Source: Brevinematales bacterium (GTDB lineage Bacteria > Spirochaetota > Brevinematia > Brevinematales > GWF1-51-8). From it: a stretch of 42,911 bases of DNA. How positions within the stretch are numbered: the stretch's first letter is position 1; every line of letters begins with the position of its first letter. Of this stretch, positions 17,711-25,263 are shown piece by piece. A program made the position numbers and the translations under genes. The notes under the pieces are model-generated. The model did not search any database. It saw only the letters and a list, made by a program, of their open reading frames with translations, and had not been told where the DNA came from. The stretch covers positions 1 through 42,911 of the forward strand of contig JABLXV010000025.1 in the NCBI GenBank assembly GCA_013177895.1, given 5' to 3'.

Positions 17711-17738
17711 TAATCACACGCCCAGATCGGTGGGCGCG
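17709..17738. repeat. 30-bp direct repeat, right copy, flanking the PIN cassette
   Basis: A perfect repeat of 16974-17003. This copy is the genuine 3' end of the HypC/HydE-like gene (stop codon at 17714-17716, minus strand). Removing 735 bp between the copies would restore SpoIIE and HypC/HydE as directly convergent genes sharing one junction. Confidence 0.95.
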
Positions 17739-19012
17739 CGTCCCAGTCCCCGCAGCAGGTTGAGCGTCGTCTCTATTTGGACGGGGATGCTTTCATGCAG
17801 GTGCGCGCGGTTCGGATAAATCTCGTAGCACTCCCGGAAACGTTCCGGCGTCACATTCAGCATCACCGAGTTCGCTCCCGCCATCAACCCCTTCTCGCGC
17901 GCCTGCGGGTCGGCGGTCTCGAACGATGTGGTCACGAGTATCTTCGCGTTATCGGGATCTGCCGCTCGCGCGACAGCGAGCGTATTCAGGATTTCCTCCA
18001 CCGGCGCGACAGTCCGATCCGCGAGCGGTGTGCCGGGGTGCGGGATAAACGGCCCGAAGCTGTACATCTCCGAATGCAGTTCGCGCGCGAGCAGGATATC
18101 GTTCAGCATATCGCGCTTCGTCTGCCCGGGCACTCCGATCAGTCCGCCAGTAATAATCAGGTAACCCATTTCATAGGCGGCCTTGAGGTGCGCGATGCGG
18201 GTATCGAGGGAGAATCCCGGATGGAGGGTCTGGTAAAGTTCGGGGTTGGACGTCTCGAAACGGAGCAGGACTCCCCGCGCGCCCGCGTCGTAAAGTTCCT
18301 GAAGCCCGTCGATACCGACTTCCCCCACGCTGACGAAAATCAGGCACGGGTGGCGGCGTTTGATCCCGCGGATCAGTTCAGCCAGACGCGGCGCCGGAAA
18401 CTCCGGGTCTTCGCCCGACTGTAATACCAGCGCCTGGAACCCGTGCGTCTCCACAGCCTCGTCGACAGCCGCGTATATTTCCTCATCGGTCATCCGGTAA
18501 CGCGCGAGTTTATTGTTATGGGTGGAAATCCCGCAGTAGAAACAGTTCCGCGCGCAATAGGAGGAGAATTCGATAATCCCGTGCACGCAGCAGGAGTTCC
18601 CGAGGTGCTTCCGCCGCAGGAAGTTCGCTGTCTTATACAGCATCTCGCGTTCGTGCTCGTTCTCTAGGGTCAGAAGGTGATAAAGTTCGTTGTCCGACAA
18701 CGCGCGGGATTCGGCGGCCTTATCGAGTATCCGCAGGGTCTTAGTATTTACCCCGCGGTCTTCCATATCCAGCCGCGAGAGCCGTAAATCCATCTCCTGA
18801 AGCTCGAAAAACGTTTCCTTCCAGACCGACAGGATGGAACGGGCTTCCTGTTCGGGAAGCGCCTGTATCACAAATCCGCCCTGCGCGTAAATAAAATCGC
18901 CGATACGCAGGCCGGGCAGTTCGTTAATCGCGCGTTTTTTCTCGCCGAAGTAATCGACCGTCACGTAACGGTCGTCCATCGCCTCGACCCTTCCGGGTAT
19001 GGCATAGCACAT
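17714..19012 (-). CDS. HypC-like chaperone domain fused to HydE-like radical SAM enzyme
   Basis: The start is set at 19012 because MCYAIPGRV is the classic HypC N-terminus, in which Cys2 carries the Fe(CN)2CO unit, and GGAGGTG lies just upstream. Residues 1-65 match the HypC/HupF fold (VTVDYFGEKKRAINELPGLRIGDFIYAQGGFVIQAL). After a helical linker, residues 130-432 are a radical SAM enzyme of the BioB/HydE/PylB group: the cluster motif C153-x3-C157-x2-C160 (CARNCFYC), LQSGEDPEF, LRFETSNPELYQTLHP and GGLIGVPGQT. HydE works in [FeFe] hydrogenase H-cluster assembly, whereas HypC serves [NiFe] enzymes. This fusion sits at the end of a [NiFe] operon, so a role in [NiFe] cofactor maturation is inferred. 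Function is not proven. Confidence 0.85.
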   Translation of the reverse strand: MCYAIPGRVEAMDDRYVTVDYFGEKKRAINELPGLRIGDFIYAQGGFVIQALPEQEARSILSVWKETFFELQEMDLRLSRLDMEDRGVNTKTLRILDKAAESRALSDNELYHLLTLENEHEREMLYKTANFLRRKHLGNSCCVHGIIEFSSYCARNCFYCGISTHNNKLARYRMTDEEIYAAVDEAVETHGFQALVLQSGEDPEFPAPRLAELIRGIKRRHPCLIFVSVGEVGIDGLQELYDAGARGVLLRFETSNPELYQTLHPGFSLDTRIAHLKAAYEMGYLIITGGLIGVPGQTKRDMLNDILLARELHSEMYSFGPFIPHPGTPLADRTVAPVEEILNTLAVARAADPDNAKILVTTSFETADPQAREKGLMAGANSVMLNVTPERFRECYEIYPNRAHLHESIPVQIETTLNLLRGLGRAPTDLGV

Positions 19013-19041
19013 CTTCACCTCCGCATACAAATGTACTATTT

Positions 19042-19071
19042 ATTATAACCGATTCGGGTAAAAATATCCAA
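19042..19071 (-). promoter_or_regulatory. Possible internal promoter of the HypC/HydE-like gene
   Basis: Reading the minus strand, TTGGAT (19071-19066) and a perfect TATAAT (19047-19042) are separated by 18 bases and end 30 bp before the start codon. This would let the maturation gene be made apart from the hydrogenase operon. Confidence 0.5.
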
Positions 19072-19096
19072 TCCCGTCCTGTAATTAAGTAGGATT

Positions 19097-19573
19097 TTAC
19101 TCCGAAACAAATCCGGTAATCAGCGCGATTATTTCATCGGCGGCCGCGATTACTTCCGGGGAAATCACCTCGCCGAAGCCGAGGAACTTCGCCTGTATCC
19201 CGAGGAAGCGTACTTCGCTGCCGGTATCCTGCCGGAGTATGGATGTGATTACGGGTAACGGGAAGGAGTGGGTGCTGAGCGGAGTTTGCGGAATAGCGCT
19301 GTCCGGGATGAAACGCGCCTCGCCGGGCACGCCGCCAAAATCCGCCGCGTCGATAATAATTGTCCGCGCAGGACGGCGCTCGACCGCGTCGGTAATAATA
19401 TCCTCGGGACGGTCTCCCGCGTCAAGGAGAATGAACCCTTTGGGGAGACCCGTCAGTTTCGACGCGATATACGGCCCGACTCCATCGTCGCCCCTCAGCG
19501 AATTTCCGATGGTAATAATCAGGAGCGGATAGCCCCGCGCTTTAAAGTATCCTGTAATACCGCTATCTAACAA
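19097..19573 (-). CDS. Hydrogenase maturation protease (HycI/HoxW family)
   Basis: The 158-residue protein has the family signature IGNSLRGDDGVGPYIASKL (the Asp that binds nickel), a second metal Asp in IIDAADFGG, and STHSFPLPVI with the conserved His. These endopeptidases remove the C-terminal extension of the large subunit after nickel insertion. The substrate HydA is encoded immediately upstream and carries a removable tail after its final DPCxxCxxH. The frame begins with a TTG at 19573 that overlaps the end of hydA by 11 bases; there is no in-frame ATG earlier than the conserved core, so TTG is accepted with caution. The N-terminus is about 13 residues longer than usual. Confidence 0.88.
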   Translation of the reverse strand: MLDSGITGYFKARGYPLLIITIGNSLRGDDGVGPYIASKLTGLPKGFILLDAGDRPEDIITDAVERRPARTIIIDAADFGGVPGEARFIPDSAIPQTPLSTHSFPLPVITSILRQDTGSEVRFLGIQAKFLGFGEVISPEVIAAADEIIALITGFVSE

Positions 19574-20885
19574 ACTTAACGTCCAGGAAATGCGCCGAAC
19601 AGGAGATACACGGGTCGTAAGCGCGCACGAGCATTTCCAGGGCGAGGGTTATTTCCTCTTCCGTCTTATCGAGAATTTCCGGCACCAGCTTCTTCATATC
19701 GTGCTCGATATTGTTACAGTTCTGGCCGGTAGGAATAATGCAGTTCGCATTAACGATGATGCCCTTGTCATCCACCTCATACTGATGGAACAGCAGTCCG
19801 CGGGGAACTTCTACCGCGCCGACGCCGATGCCGGCCTTCACCTTGATACGCTTCTGCTCGTTCAGCCCGACGACAATAGCTTCCGTATGGTCGACGCCCT
19901 TCTCCTTAAAGCTTTTGACGATATCGATGGCCTCGTACAGGGAATGCACGCACTCGATAAGCTGTGCTGCCGTATTGAGGTAGGGGTTAGTGATCTTCGG
20001 TTTCATGCCGACCGCCGCCGCGATCTCCTTGGCTTCCTTGCGAAGTTTGTCATAGTTCAGGTTGAAACGCGCGAGCGCGCCGACCGCGTAAGATTCGCGG
20101 CTGAGCTTGGTATGCTTCGCGGAGGAATGCGGTACGATAAATTCGTTCGTTATTTTCTTATAGTCCTTTTTGTTCATCCGCACGCCGTCGGTAGACCCGA
20201 CGTCCCCCATCAGGAGCGGATATTCGGCGTCGTCGGAAACGAGCGCAACATATTCGGTATCGCGCTGAAGTTCGGGGAACTTCAGGCTCGCGGCAAGTTC
20301 GGCGGTCGCGTTCAAATCGGGAACCATCCCCGTCAGATAGGCCAGCATCGCGTCGAGAGCCTTCTCGTCGGGGAGCTTCGTCCATCCGCCCACGATACTG
20401 GATATCGGGTGAATATGCCTTCCCGCGAGAATGTCGCAGACGTCGTTACATGTCTTCTTCATGCGCAGGGCGCGGCGGACGACTTTATTATGCGAATCGA
20501 TGAGCGGTACGAAACTCTTGACGCCGAGCAGATCGGGGGCGACTAAGAGATAGATATGCAGGAGATGACTGTCGAGGTTCTCCATATGGAGGAGGAGTTT
20601 GCGGAGACGGATCGTCTGATCGCTGGGCTTGAACCCGATCGCGTCCTCGGCTGCCTGTATCGACGCGAGACTATGCCCGCACGCGCAGATACCGCAGATA
20701 CGCGATGTGACATGCTGCGCCTCGAATATCGAACGGCCGCGGAGCATACCCTCGAAGAAGCGCGGGCTTTCCACTATCTCGAGCTTGCAGTCCTCGAGTA
20801 CCCCGTCGTTCACATTCACCACGATATTGCCGTGACCCTCTACGCGGGTCAAGTATTCCACATTGACCTTTATATTTCTTCCCAT
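19563..20885 (-). CDS. hydA: [NiFe] hydrogenase large subunit, group 3b-like (alpha)
   Basis: The 440-residue subunit holds the Ni-Fe active site. The L1 motif RICGICACGHS supplies C64 and C67, and the L2 motif DPCISCSAH supplies C426 and C429. Eight residues after H432 (FLDVKFVR) form the extension to be cut by the adjacent protease. Absence of a signal peptide and the partner set (FAD, 2Fe-2S and 4Fe-4S subunits) point to a cytoplasmic bidirectional NAD(P)-linked enzyme of group 3b, the sulfhydrogenase type. The ATG at 20885 overlaps the hydD stop as TAATG, with GGGAG 8 bases upstream, so the subunits are translationally coupled. Confidence 0.92.
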   Translation of the reverse strand: MGRNIKVNVEYLTRVEGHGNIVVNVNDGVLEDCKLEIVESPRFFEGMLRGRSIFEAQHVTSRICGICACGHSLASIQAAEDAIGFKPSDQTIRLRKLLLHMENLDSHLLHIYLLVAPDLLGVKSFVPLIDSHNKVVRRALRMKKTCNDVCDILAGRHIHPISSIVGGWTKLPDEKALDAMLAYLTGMVPDLNATAELAASLKFPELQRDTEYVALVSDDAEYPLLMGDVGSTDGVRMNKKDYKKITNEFIVPHSSAKHTKLSRESYAVGALARFNLNYDKLRKEAKEIAAAVGMKPKITNPYLNTAAQLIECVHSLYEAIDIVKSFKEKGVDHTEAIVVGLNEQKRIKVKAGIGVGAVEVPRGLLFHQYEVDDKGIIVNANCIIPTGQNCNNIEHDMKKLVPEILDKTEEEITLALEMLVRAYDPCISCSAHFLDVKFVR

Positions 20886-21625
20886 TATTTGATCTCCCGG
20901 CATTTATTATACATGTTCATCTTGTTCATAATCAGGTCGACCGTGATATCATACTTCTCCAGCACCGCCTTGAACCCGTTCTCGTTGGGATTGCTGACCA
21001 TACCGCGGCACCCGTAACAGATGTTTCCGTTATTAACGCACCACGAGTTGCATCCCGCGCGGGTAATCGGCCCGGCGCATGAGAGTCCCCGCTCATACAT
21101 GCAGATATTCTCATTGAGTTTGCATTCGATACATACCGAACTGTCGGGCACATGATACGGAAGCCCCGCGAGCGCGGCTTTCAGGACACGGATAAATTCC
21201 GGCGGATAGATCGGACAGCCGTTCACAAAGTAATCGACGTTCACTACCTGCGGAACCGAGCGGGTGGGGATAGTATCGAAGAACTCCGCCTTTTCCTGGT
21301 AAACATACTGCCGGACATCTTTCAGTTCGAAATTATTCTTCATCCCGTTAACGCCGCCGATTGTAGCGCATGAGCCGTATGCGATCAGCACTTTGGAACG
21401 CGCGCGAATCTCCTTGATCCGCTCTACCGCGTGATTGGTGGTAATACTCCCTTCTATTATCGCGATATCGAAACTCTGGTTCCATTTTTCAGACATGACC
21501 TCGCGGAATTCCACCACATCGATTACTTCGAGAATATCTAAAAGGGCTTCGCCCAGGTTGGCAACCTGTAACTGACATCCCTCACAGCAGGCAAAATCAA
21601 AAAATGCGACTTTAGGTTTTGTCAT
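20885..21625 (-). CDS. hydD: [NiFe] hydrogenase small subunit, group 3b-like (delta)
   Basis: The 246-residue protein starts MTKPKVAFFDFACCEGCQLQ, in which the CxxC at 14-17 binds the proximal [4Fe-4S] cluster. YGSCATIGGVNG and NGCPIYPPEFI are the later proximal-cluster ligands. CIECKLNENICMYERGLSCAGPITRAGCNSWC and CYGCRG hold the other clusters. This is the 20-kDa-type small subunit of group 3 enzymes, lacking a Tat signal. The start at 21625 has AGGGGG upstream and overlaps the hydG stop as TAATG. It passes electrons from HydA to HydG and HydB. Confidence 0.9.
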   Translation of the reverse strand: MTKPKVAFFDFACCEGCQLQVANLGEALLDILEVIDVVEFREVMSEKWNQSFDIAIIEGSITTNHAVERIKEIRARSKVLIAYGSCATIGGVNGMKNNFELKDVRQYVYQEKAEFFDTIPTRSVPQVVNVDYFVNGCPIYPPEFIRVLKAALAGLPYHVPDSSVCIECKLNENICMYERGLSCAGPITRAGCNSWCVNNGNICYGCRGMVSNPNENGFKAVLEKYDITVDLIMNKMNMYNKCREIK

Positions 21626-22467
21626 TAGATTGCCCCCTTCAAGTCTTTTATCCGGTCGTAAAAGAACACCGGACCGTCCTGACAACAGTAAATATTATGT
21701 ATCTGGCAATGCCCGCATTTGCCGAGGCCGCATTTCATGTGACGCTCGAGCGAGACCAATATCCGGTGATCCGGGATATTCTTGCCGGTCAATTCCCTAA
21801 TCACAAACTTATACATCACGGGCGGGCCGACTACTACGGCGAACGTATTCTCCGGGTCGAGATCGACTCCGGGGATCAGCGACGTAATCAGACCGACGTT
21901 GCCCTTCCAGTCGGGCGCGCCGCGGTCGACCGTGCAGCTGAAGTTAATATCGATACGTTTCTGCCAGTTCTCGATCTCGTCGCCGAACAGCATATTGAGC
22001 GGGGTCTTACATCCCAAAAGGATGTTGACCTTTCCGAAATCGCGGCGGTTGTCGATGACATAATTGATCAGCGAACGCAGCGGGGCGATACCCAACCCGC
22101 CCGCGACCAGCATCAGGTCGTTGCCCTCGAACAACTGCACCGGGAAACCTACCCCGAATGGGCCGCGTATCCCTACATCGTCGCCGGCTTCGAGCTTATG
22201 CATAGCGTTGGTAAAACGCCCGTCGCCGACCGCGCGCACGCAGAGTTCGAACGACCCCCGCTTGGTCGGCGAGGAACAGATCGAGATAGGCGCCTCGCCC
22301 ACCCCGAATATCGATACTTCGGCGAACTGCCCCGGTTCGTAATCGAGGCTCTCGCCGTTCTGGAGCGCGATATCGAACAGTTTCTCGCTGTCGGTCAGCC
22401 GCCTGACACTCAGAATTTTGGCTTCCTTTATTTTATAAGCCGAACGGTTTATACTCATCTTTTCCAT
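21625..22467 (-). CDS. hydG: Hydrogenase FAD/NAD(P)-binding subunit (gamma)
   Basis: The 280-residue protein is a ferredoxin-reductase-like flavoprotein. Residues 50-100 form the FAD domain (YEPGQFAEVSIFGVGEAPISICSSP, GRFTNAMHKLEAGDDVGIRGPFG). The NAD(P) domain includes LMLVAGGLGIAPLRSLI. Near the C-terminus, CGLGKCGHCQIHNIYCCQDGPVF supplies four cysteines for a [2Fe-2S] cluster. It carries the site where NAD(P)(H) exchanges electrons with the hydrogenase. The ATG at 22467 shares a base with the hydB stop (TGATG), and GGAG lies 8 bases upstream. This HydG is the sulfhydrogenase gamma subunit, not the radical SAM HydG of [FeFe] enzymes. Confidence 0.9.
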   Translation of the reverse strand: MEKMSINRSAYKIKEAKILSVRRLTDSEKLFDIALQNGESLDYEPGQFAEVSIFGVGEAPISICSSPTKRGSFELCVRAVGDGRFTNAMHKLEAGDDVGIRGPFGVGFPVQLFEGNDLMLVAGGLGIAPLRSLINYVIDNRRDFGKVNILLGCKTPLNMLFGDEIENWQKRIDINFSCTVDRGAPDWKGNVGLITSLIPGVDLDPENTFAVVVGPPVMYKFVIRELTGKNIPDHRILVSLERHMKCGLGKCGHCQIHNIYCCQDGPVFFYDRIKDLKGAI

Positions 22468-23501
22468 CACTTGTACTCCTTCGCAAGAGATTTGATGGTA
22501 TCTTTCAGGTTGATTTTAGCCATACATACGCGGGTGCATCTGCCGCATCCGGTGCAGAAAAATTTACCGTAACGCTCCACCGGGTAACGGAATTTTCTAT
22601 TGAAACGGTGACGCTTGCGGTCTTTCCGCTGTGAACGGAAGCTTTCGCCGCCCGCCACCTTCGCGAACGGTTCGTTCTGGCAGGAGTCCCAGACGCGGAT
22701 ACGCTTTCCCGTTTTCGCGCCGAGATCCGGGTCGTCGTAGACATCGAAGCAGTAACATGTCGGGCATACGTTGGTGCAGTTCCCGCATGAGATACAGCGT
22801 TCGCCCAGATCGTCCCATACCGGACTGTCGAATCCCTTCTTAAAAAGCTCGGGTATCATGTTTTTATCGACATCGACTTCGTTCTTAAAAATTTCCTTCT
22901 TCTTATTCCGGAGGTCTTCGAGCGCGTTCATATGCTCGATCGTCGCTTCCTCGTAAACCCCGGTCTTGTCCAATAATTCTTCGCCGAGCTGGGTATTCAC
23001 ATGAATGAAGAAATAATCGCCGAGGTCGGTGAAAAACATATCGTAGCCGCCTTTGGGAATATGGTTCCCCATCAGCGCGCAGCTCGCATGTTCGTCACAG
23101 TACTCGTTGCACTCGATCCCGATAATCGCGATCTTGTTCTTGCGGATGAGGTAGTTCAGGTCTTTCGGGCGATCGGAGAAAACAATATTCAGACACTGTA
23201 CACCTGCAAGATCACAGGTATGCACACCGAACAAGACGATTTTTTCCACTTCAGCCACCGCCCGCATTTTCTGGCCTTCACGGGTATCGTACTCGAGAAG
23301 GGTTTCATGCTGGGGCATAAAATACTTTTTCGGCGGAAGAATGGTGGGAATGTACCGGAGCGAAATCTCCTTCGCGGACTTCACCTCTTCAAACGCGAAA
23401 TGTGTCGGATCTTTGGCAACAGGTGCCATTACCTTTTCCATCGCGGCAAGTTTCGAGATAAAATCGTTGAGATGAGATTTGCGAAGTATGGCGTTTTGCA
23501 T
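22467..23501 (-). CDS. hydB: Hydrogenase 4Fe-4S dicluster subunit (beta)
   Basis: The 344-residue protein ends in two ferredoxin-type motifs: CISCGNCTNVCPTCYC around residue 240 and CTGCGRCTRVC around residue 320. The first half matches the sulfhydrogenase beta subunit, including EKIVLFGVHTCDLAG and IIGIECNEYCDEHASC. It is the first gene of the hydBGDA operon, the order known from archaeal sulfhydrogenases. It should link the small subunit to the flavin subunit or to ferredoxin, and in some species reduces elemental sulfur. The leader of 230 bp contains a Rex-like site and two palindromic elements. Confidence 0.9.
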   Translation of the reverse strand: MQNAILRKSHLNDFISKLAAMEKVMAPVAKDPTHFAFEEVKSAKEISLRYIPTILPPKKYFMPQHETLLEYDTREGQKMRAVAEVEKIVLFGVHTCDLAGVQCLNIVFSDRPKDLNYLIRKNKIAIIGIECNEYCDEHASCALMGNHIPKGGYDMFFTDLGDYFFIHVNTQLGEELLDKTGVYEEATIEHMNALEDLRNKKKEIFKNEVDVDKNMIPELFKKGFDSPVWDDLGERCISCGNCTNVCPTCYCFDVYDDPDLGAKTGKRIRVWDSCQNEPFAKVAGGESFRSQRKDRKRHRFNRKFRYPVERYGKFFCTGCGRCTRVCMAKINLKDTIKSLAKEYK

Positions 23502-23564
23502 ATCGCACCCCTATAATTATTTGCATGTTTAGGATAACATAAAGCTCAAAAAACGCAAGAAAAA

Positions 23565-23582
23565 AAGTGAATTTTTTCACAA
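23565..23582 (-). promoter_or_regulatory. Rex-like operator upstream of hydBGDA
   Basis: On the plus strand AAGTGAATTTTTTCACAA matches the Rex consensus TTGTGAANNNNTTCACAA in all but the first two bases. It lies 64 bp before the hydB start codon. Rex represses redox genes until NADH/NAD+ rises. No rex gene lies in the window. Confidence 0.55.
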
Positions 23583-23631
23583 ATAAAATAGTAATAAGGT
23601 AGGATAAAACTTTATAAAGAACTAATGTATG

Positions 23632-23651
23632 TATCGTTAAAACGAACGATA
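23632..23651. promoter_or_regulatory. 20-bp palindromic motif shared with the flaB leader (hyd copy)
   Basis: TATCGTTAAAACGAACGATA has 7-base perfect arms around six bases. A copy differing at two positions lies at 42130-42149. Each is about 131-134 bp upstream of the start codon of the minus-strand gene (hydB here). Confidence 0.5.
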
Positions 23652-23678
23652 TACGCCGTCTGTTCTCCGGGTGATCCG

Positions 23679-23721
23679 ATGTGTATAGACTATACACATA
23701 TAATACACGTACTATACACAT
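23679..23721. promoter_or_regulatory. 21-bp perfect palindrome plus a repeated half-site
   Basis: Ten-base arms ATGTGTATAG and CTATACACAT flank a central A (23679-23699). The half-site ACTATACACAT (23689-23699) is repeated 22 bp on, at 23711-23721, about two helical turns away. It sits between the terminator at 23731-23761 and hydB, so it probably belongs to hyd operon control. Confidence 0.55.
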
Positions 23722-23730
23722 CCAGCGCAT

Positions 23731-23761
23731 AAAAAAAGCGGCTATCCGCAGATAACCGCTT
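23731..23761 (-). terminator. Rho-independent terminator of the lipoprotein gene
   Basis: On the minus strand AAGCGGTTATC pairs with GATAGCCGCTT around a short loop and is followed by TTTTTTT. It lies 22 bp after the stop codon at 23783. Confidence 0.85.
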
Positions 23762-23782
23762 CATCTATCTCTTTATCCTTGC

Positions 23783-25126
23783 TTACCAGGTAAATAAATT
23801 CGTCAGTGTAAAACTGTACTTCGTGCATTCGAACGCAGGTTTGGGCTGGTCGGACAGGTAAATATCCAGCAATGCCTTTTCCGGCTGGAATATCACGCTG
23901 TGCAGGGTGAATACATCGTCGACATACATCAGTATAGTGCGCGCCTCGGCTACCGTGATACCGCCGGGTAACGCGGCAGTCGCCTGTTGCTTTATCAATA
24001 CATAACGGTTACCGGAATCATCGGTATACCCCGGAGCGGTCGTTCTCCGCACGAGGTAATGGTTCACGTTGATAATCACATTCGTCTGGCTAAGCCGCTG
24101 GTCAAAATACGTATTCCACGGTAATGCGGGGTTATCCGACGCGTAACGCGGGGTAACACGTCCGTTCGTCACGCCGCCCAGCCCGTTCAGGCCGTCATAC
24201 TCGAATACCACCGCGCGTAAGTCCTGCGAGGTGTAATTACTGAAGCATACCATGATATTATTCCCGTAATATGCGGGCGACGACGCCAGTAAGGCTTCGA
24301 CATCGGCAGGCCCGTGGGTGCTATTCATCGTCTCCATAATCTGGCGGAGGACGATCAGGCGGGAGATATACCCGCCGGTATCCGACGATGGATACCCGTC
24401 GGTATTGTGGAGAACTCCGCAGATACCGTACTCGTTCATCCCGGTCATCGTACCGATAACCCCGCATACTCCGACCCCTACCCAGCTGTTCGCGCCGTTG
24501 GTCGGCTTATATACCGTAACCAGGTGGAAATTTTTACATTCGGAACTGCTGTCGACCAGATAATCGAAGTTACGCGCCATAATCAGTTCGCCGTCCGCTG
24601 TGGCGCTTCCCCATGCGGCGAAGCTCGAGCAGGTCCAGTCTCCGATCGTGTTAATCACCATCAGGTCGCGAAGCTCCAACTGATGCGTCGGCCCGTTGGG
24701 GGGATAAATCGTCAGGTTCTCCGCCGCTACGCTGGCGTAGATACCGTCCAGCATGCCCTGCATCTCGTTGGAATAAGCCGCGTCCCAATGGAAGCGGGAC
24801 TGGAAATCGTATACCTCATTATAGGTCTGCACCGGATACTTCAGAAGGAGCACCCAGTAGACATAAAGTTGGAGAGTATTGATAATTTCGTTACCGAGCA
24901 GATAGCCGTAATCGTAGCCCATCTCGTAGTTGTCCCCGGTGAGTTTGAGTATTTTCATCGCGCCGTTGACCGTCAACTGTCCGCCGTTGGCAGAAGTATA
25001 AACCCCGTTCCCTTTCATCGGGAGTTTCTGGAACGCCGGATTCAATCCCGCGAATATGGCGCATCCGGTCGAGAAGCCCGCTGTCACCAACAATGCCAAT
25101 AAAAACAGTTTAATCCCGCTTTTCAT
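23783..25126 (-). CDS. Lipoprotein of the C45/acyl-transferase Ntn-hydrolase family
   Basis: The 447-residue protein starts with a lipoprotein signal (MKSGIKLFLLALLVTAGFSTGC; lipid-modified Cys at 22). The body resembles the acyl-CoA:6-APA acyltransferase/C45 peptidase family. YEMGYDYGYLLGNEI is the usual N-terminal segment, and DWTCSSFAAWGSATADGELIMARNFDY contains the Cys that would become the N-terminal nucleophile after self-cleavage. MTGMNEYGICGVLH and the C-terminal region LHSVIFQPEKALLDIYLSD also fit. It probably cleaves or transfers an amide-linked acyl group in the periplasm; the substrate is unknown. AGGAGG before the ATG at 25126 sets the start. It ends in its own terminator. Confidence 0.8.
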   Translation of the reverse strand: MKSGIKLFLLALLVTAGFSTGCAIFAGLNPAFQKLPMKGNGVYTSANGGQLTVNGAMKILKLTGDNYEMGYDYGYLLGNEIINTLQLYVYWVLLLKYPVQTYNEVYDFQSRFHWDAAYSNEMQGMLDGIYASVAAENLTIYPPNGPTHQLELRDLMVINTIGDWTCSSFAAWGSATADGELIMARNFDYLVDSSSECKNFHLVTVYKPTNGANSWVGVGVCGVIGTMTGMNEYGICGVLHNTDGYPSSDTGGYISRLIVLRQIMETMNSTHGPADVEALLASSPAYYGNNIMVCFSNYTSQDLRAVVFEYDGLNGLGGVTNGRVTPRYASDNPALPWNTYFDQRLSQTNVIINVNHYLVRRTTAPGYTDDSGNRYVLIKQQATAALPGGITVAEARTILMYVDDVFTLHSVIFQPEKALLDIYLSDQPKPAFECTKYSFTLTNLFTW

Positions 25127-25263
25127 ATTGCCTCCTGAAATCATCACTATGTATATAATAATACAAAAATAGAAATTTTCAACCCCTGAAGGGAATTTAT
25201 TTACAGTTATACTAATTTACCGTAAAAAACACTCAATATGTACTATGAAATGGTAAAGTGGGT

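Noticed and set aside
19590-20546. Plus-strand frame of about 318 codons opposite hydA
   Set aside because: Shadow of the hydrogenase large subunit, which has all active-site cysteines.
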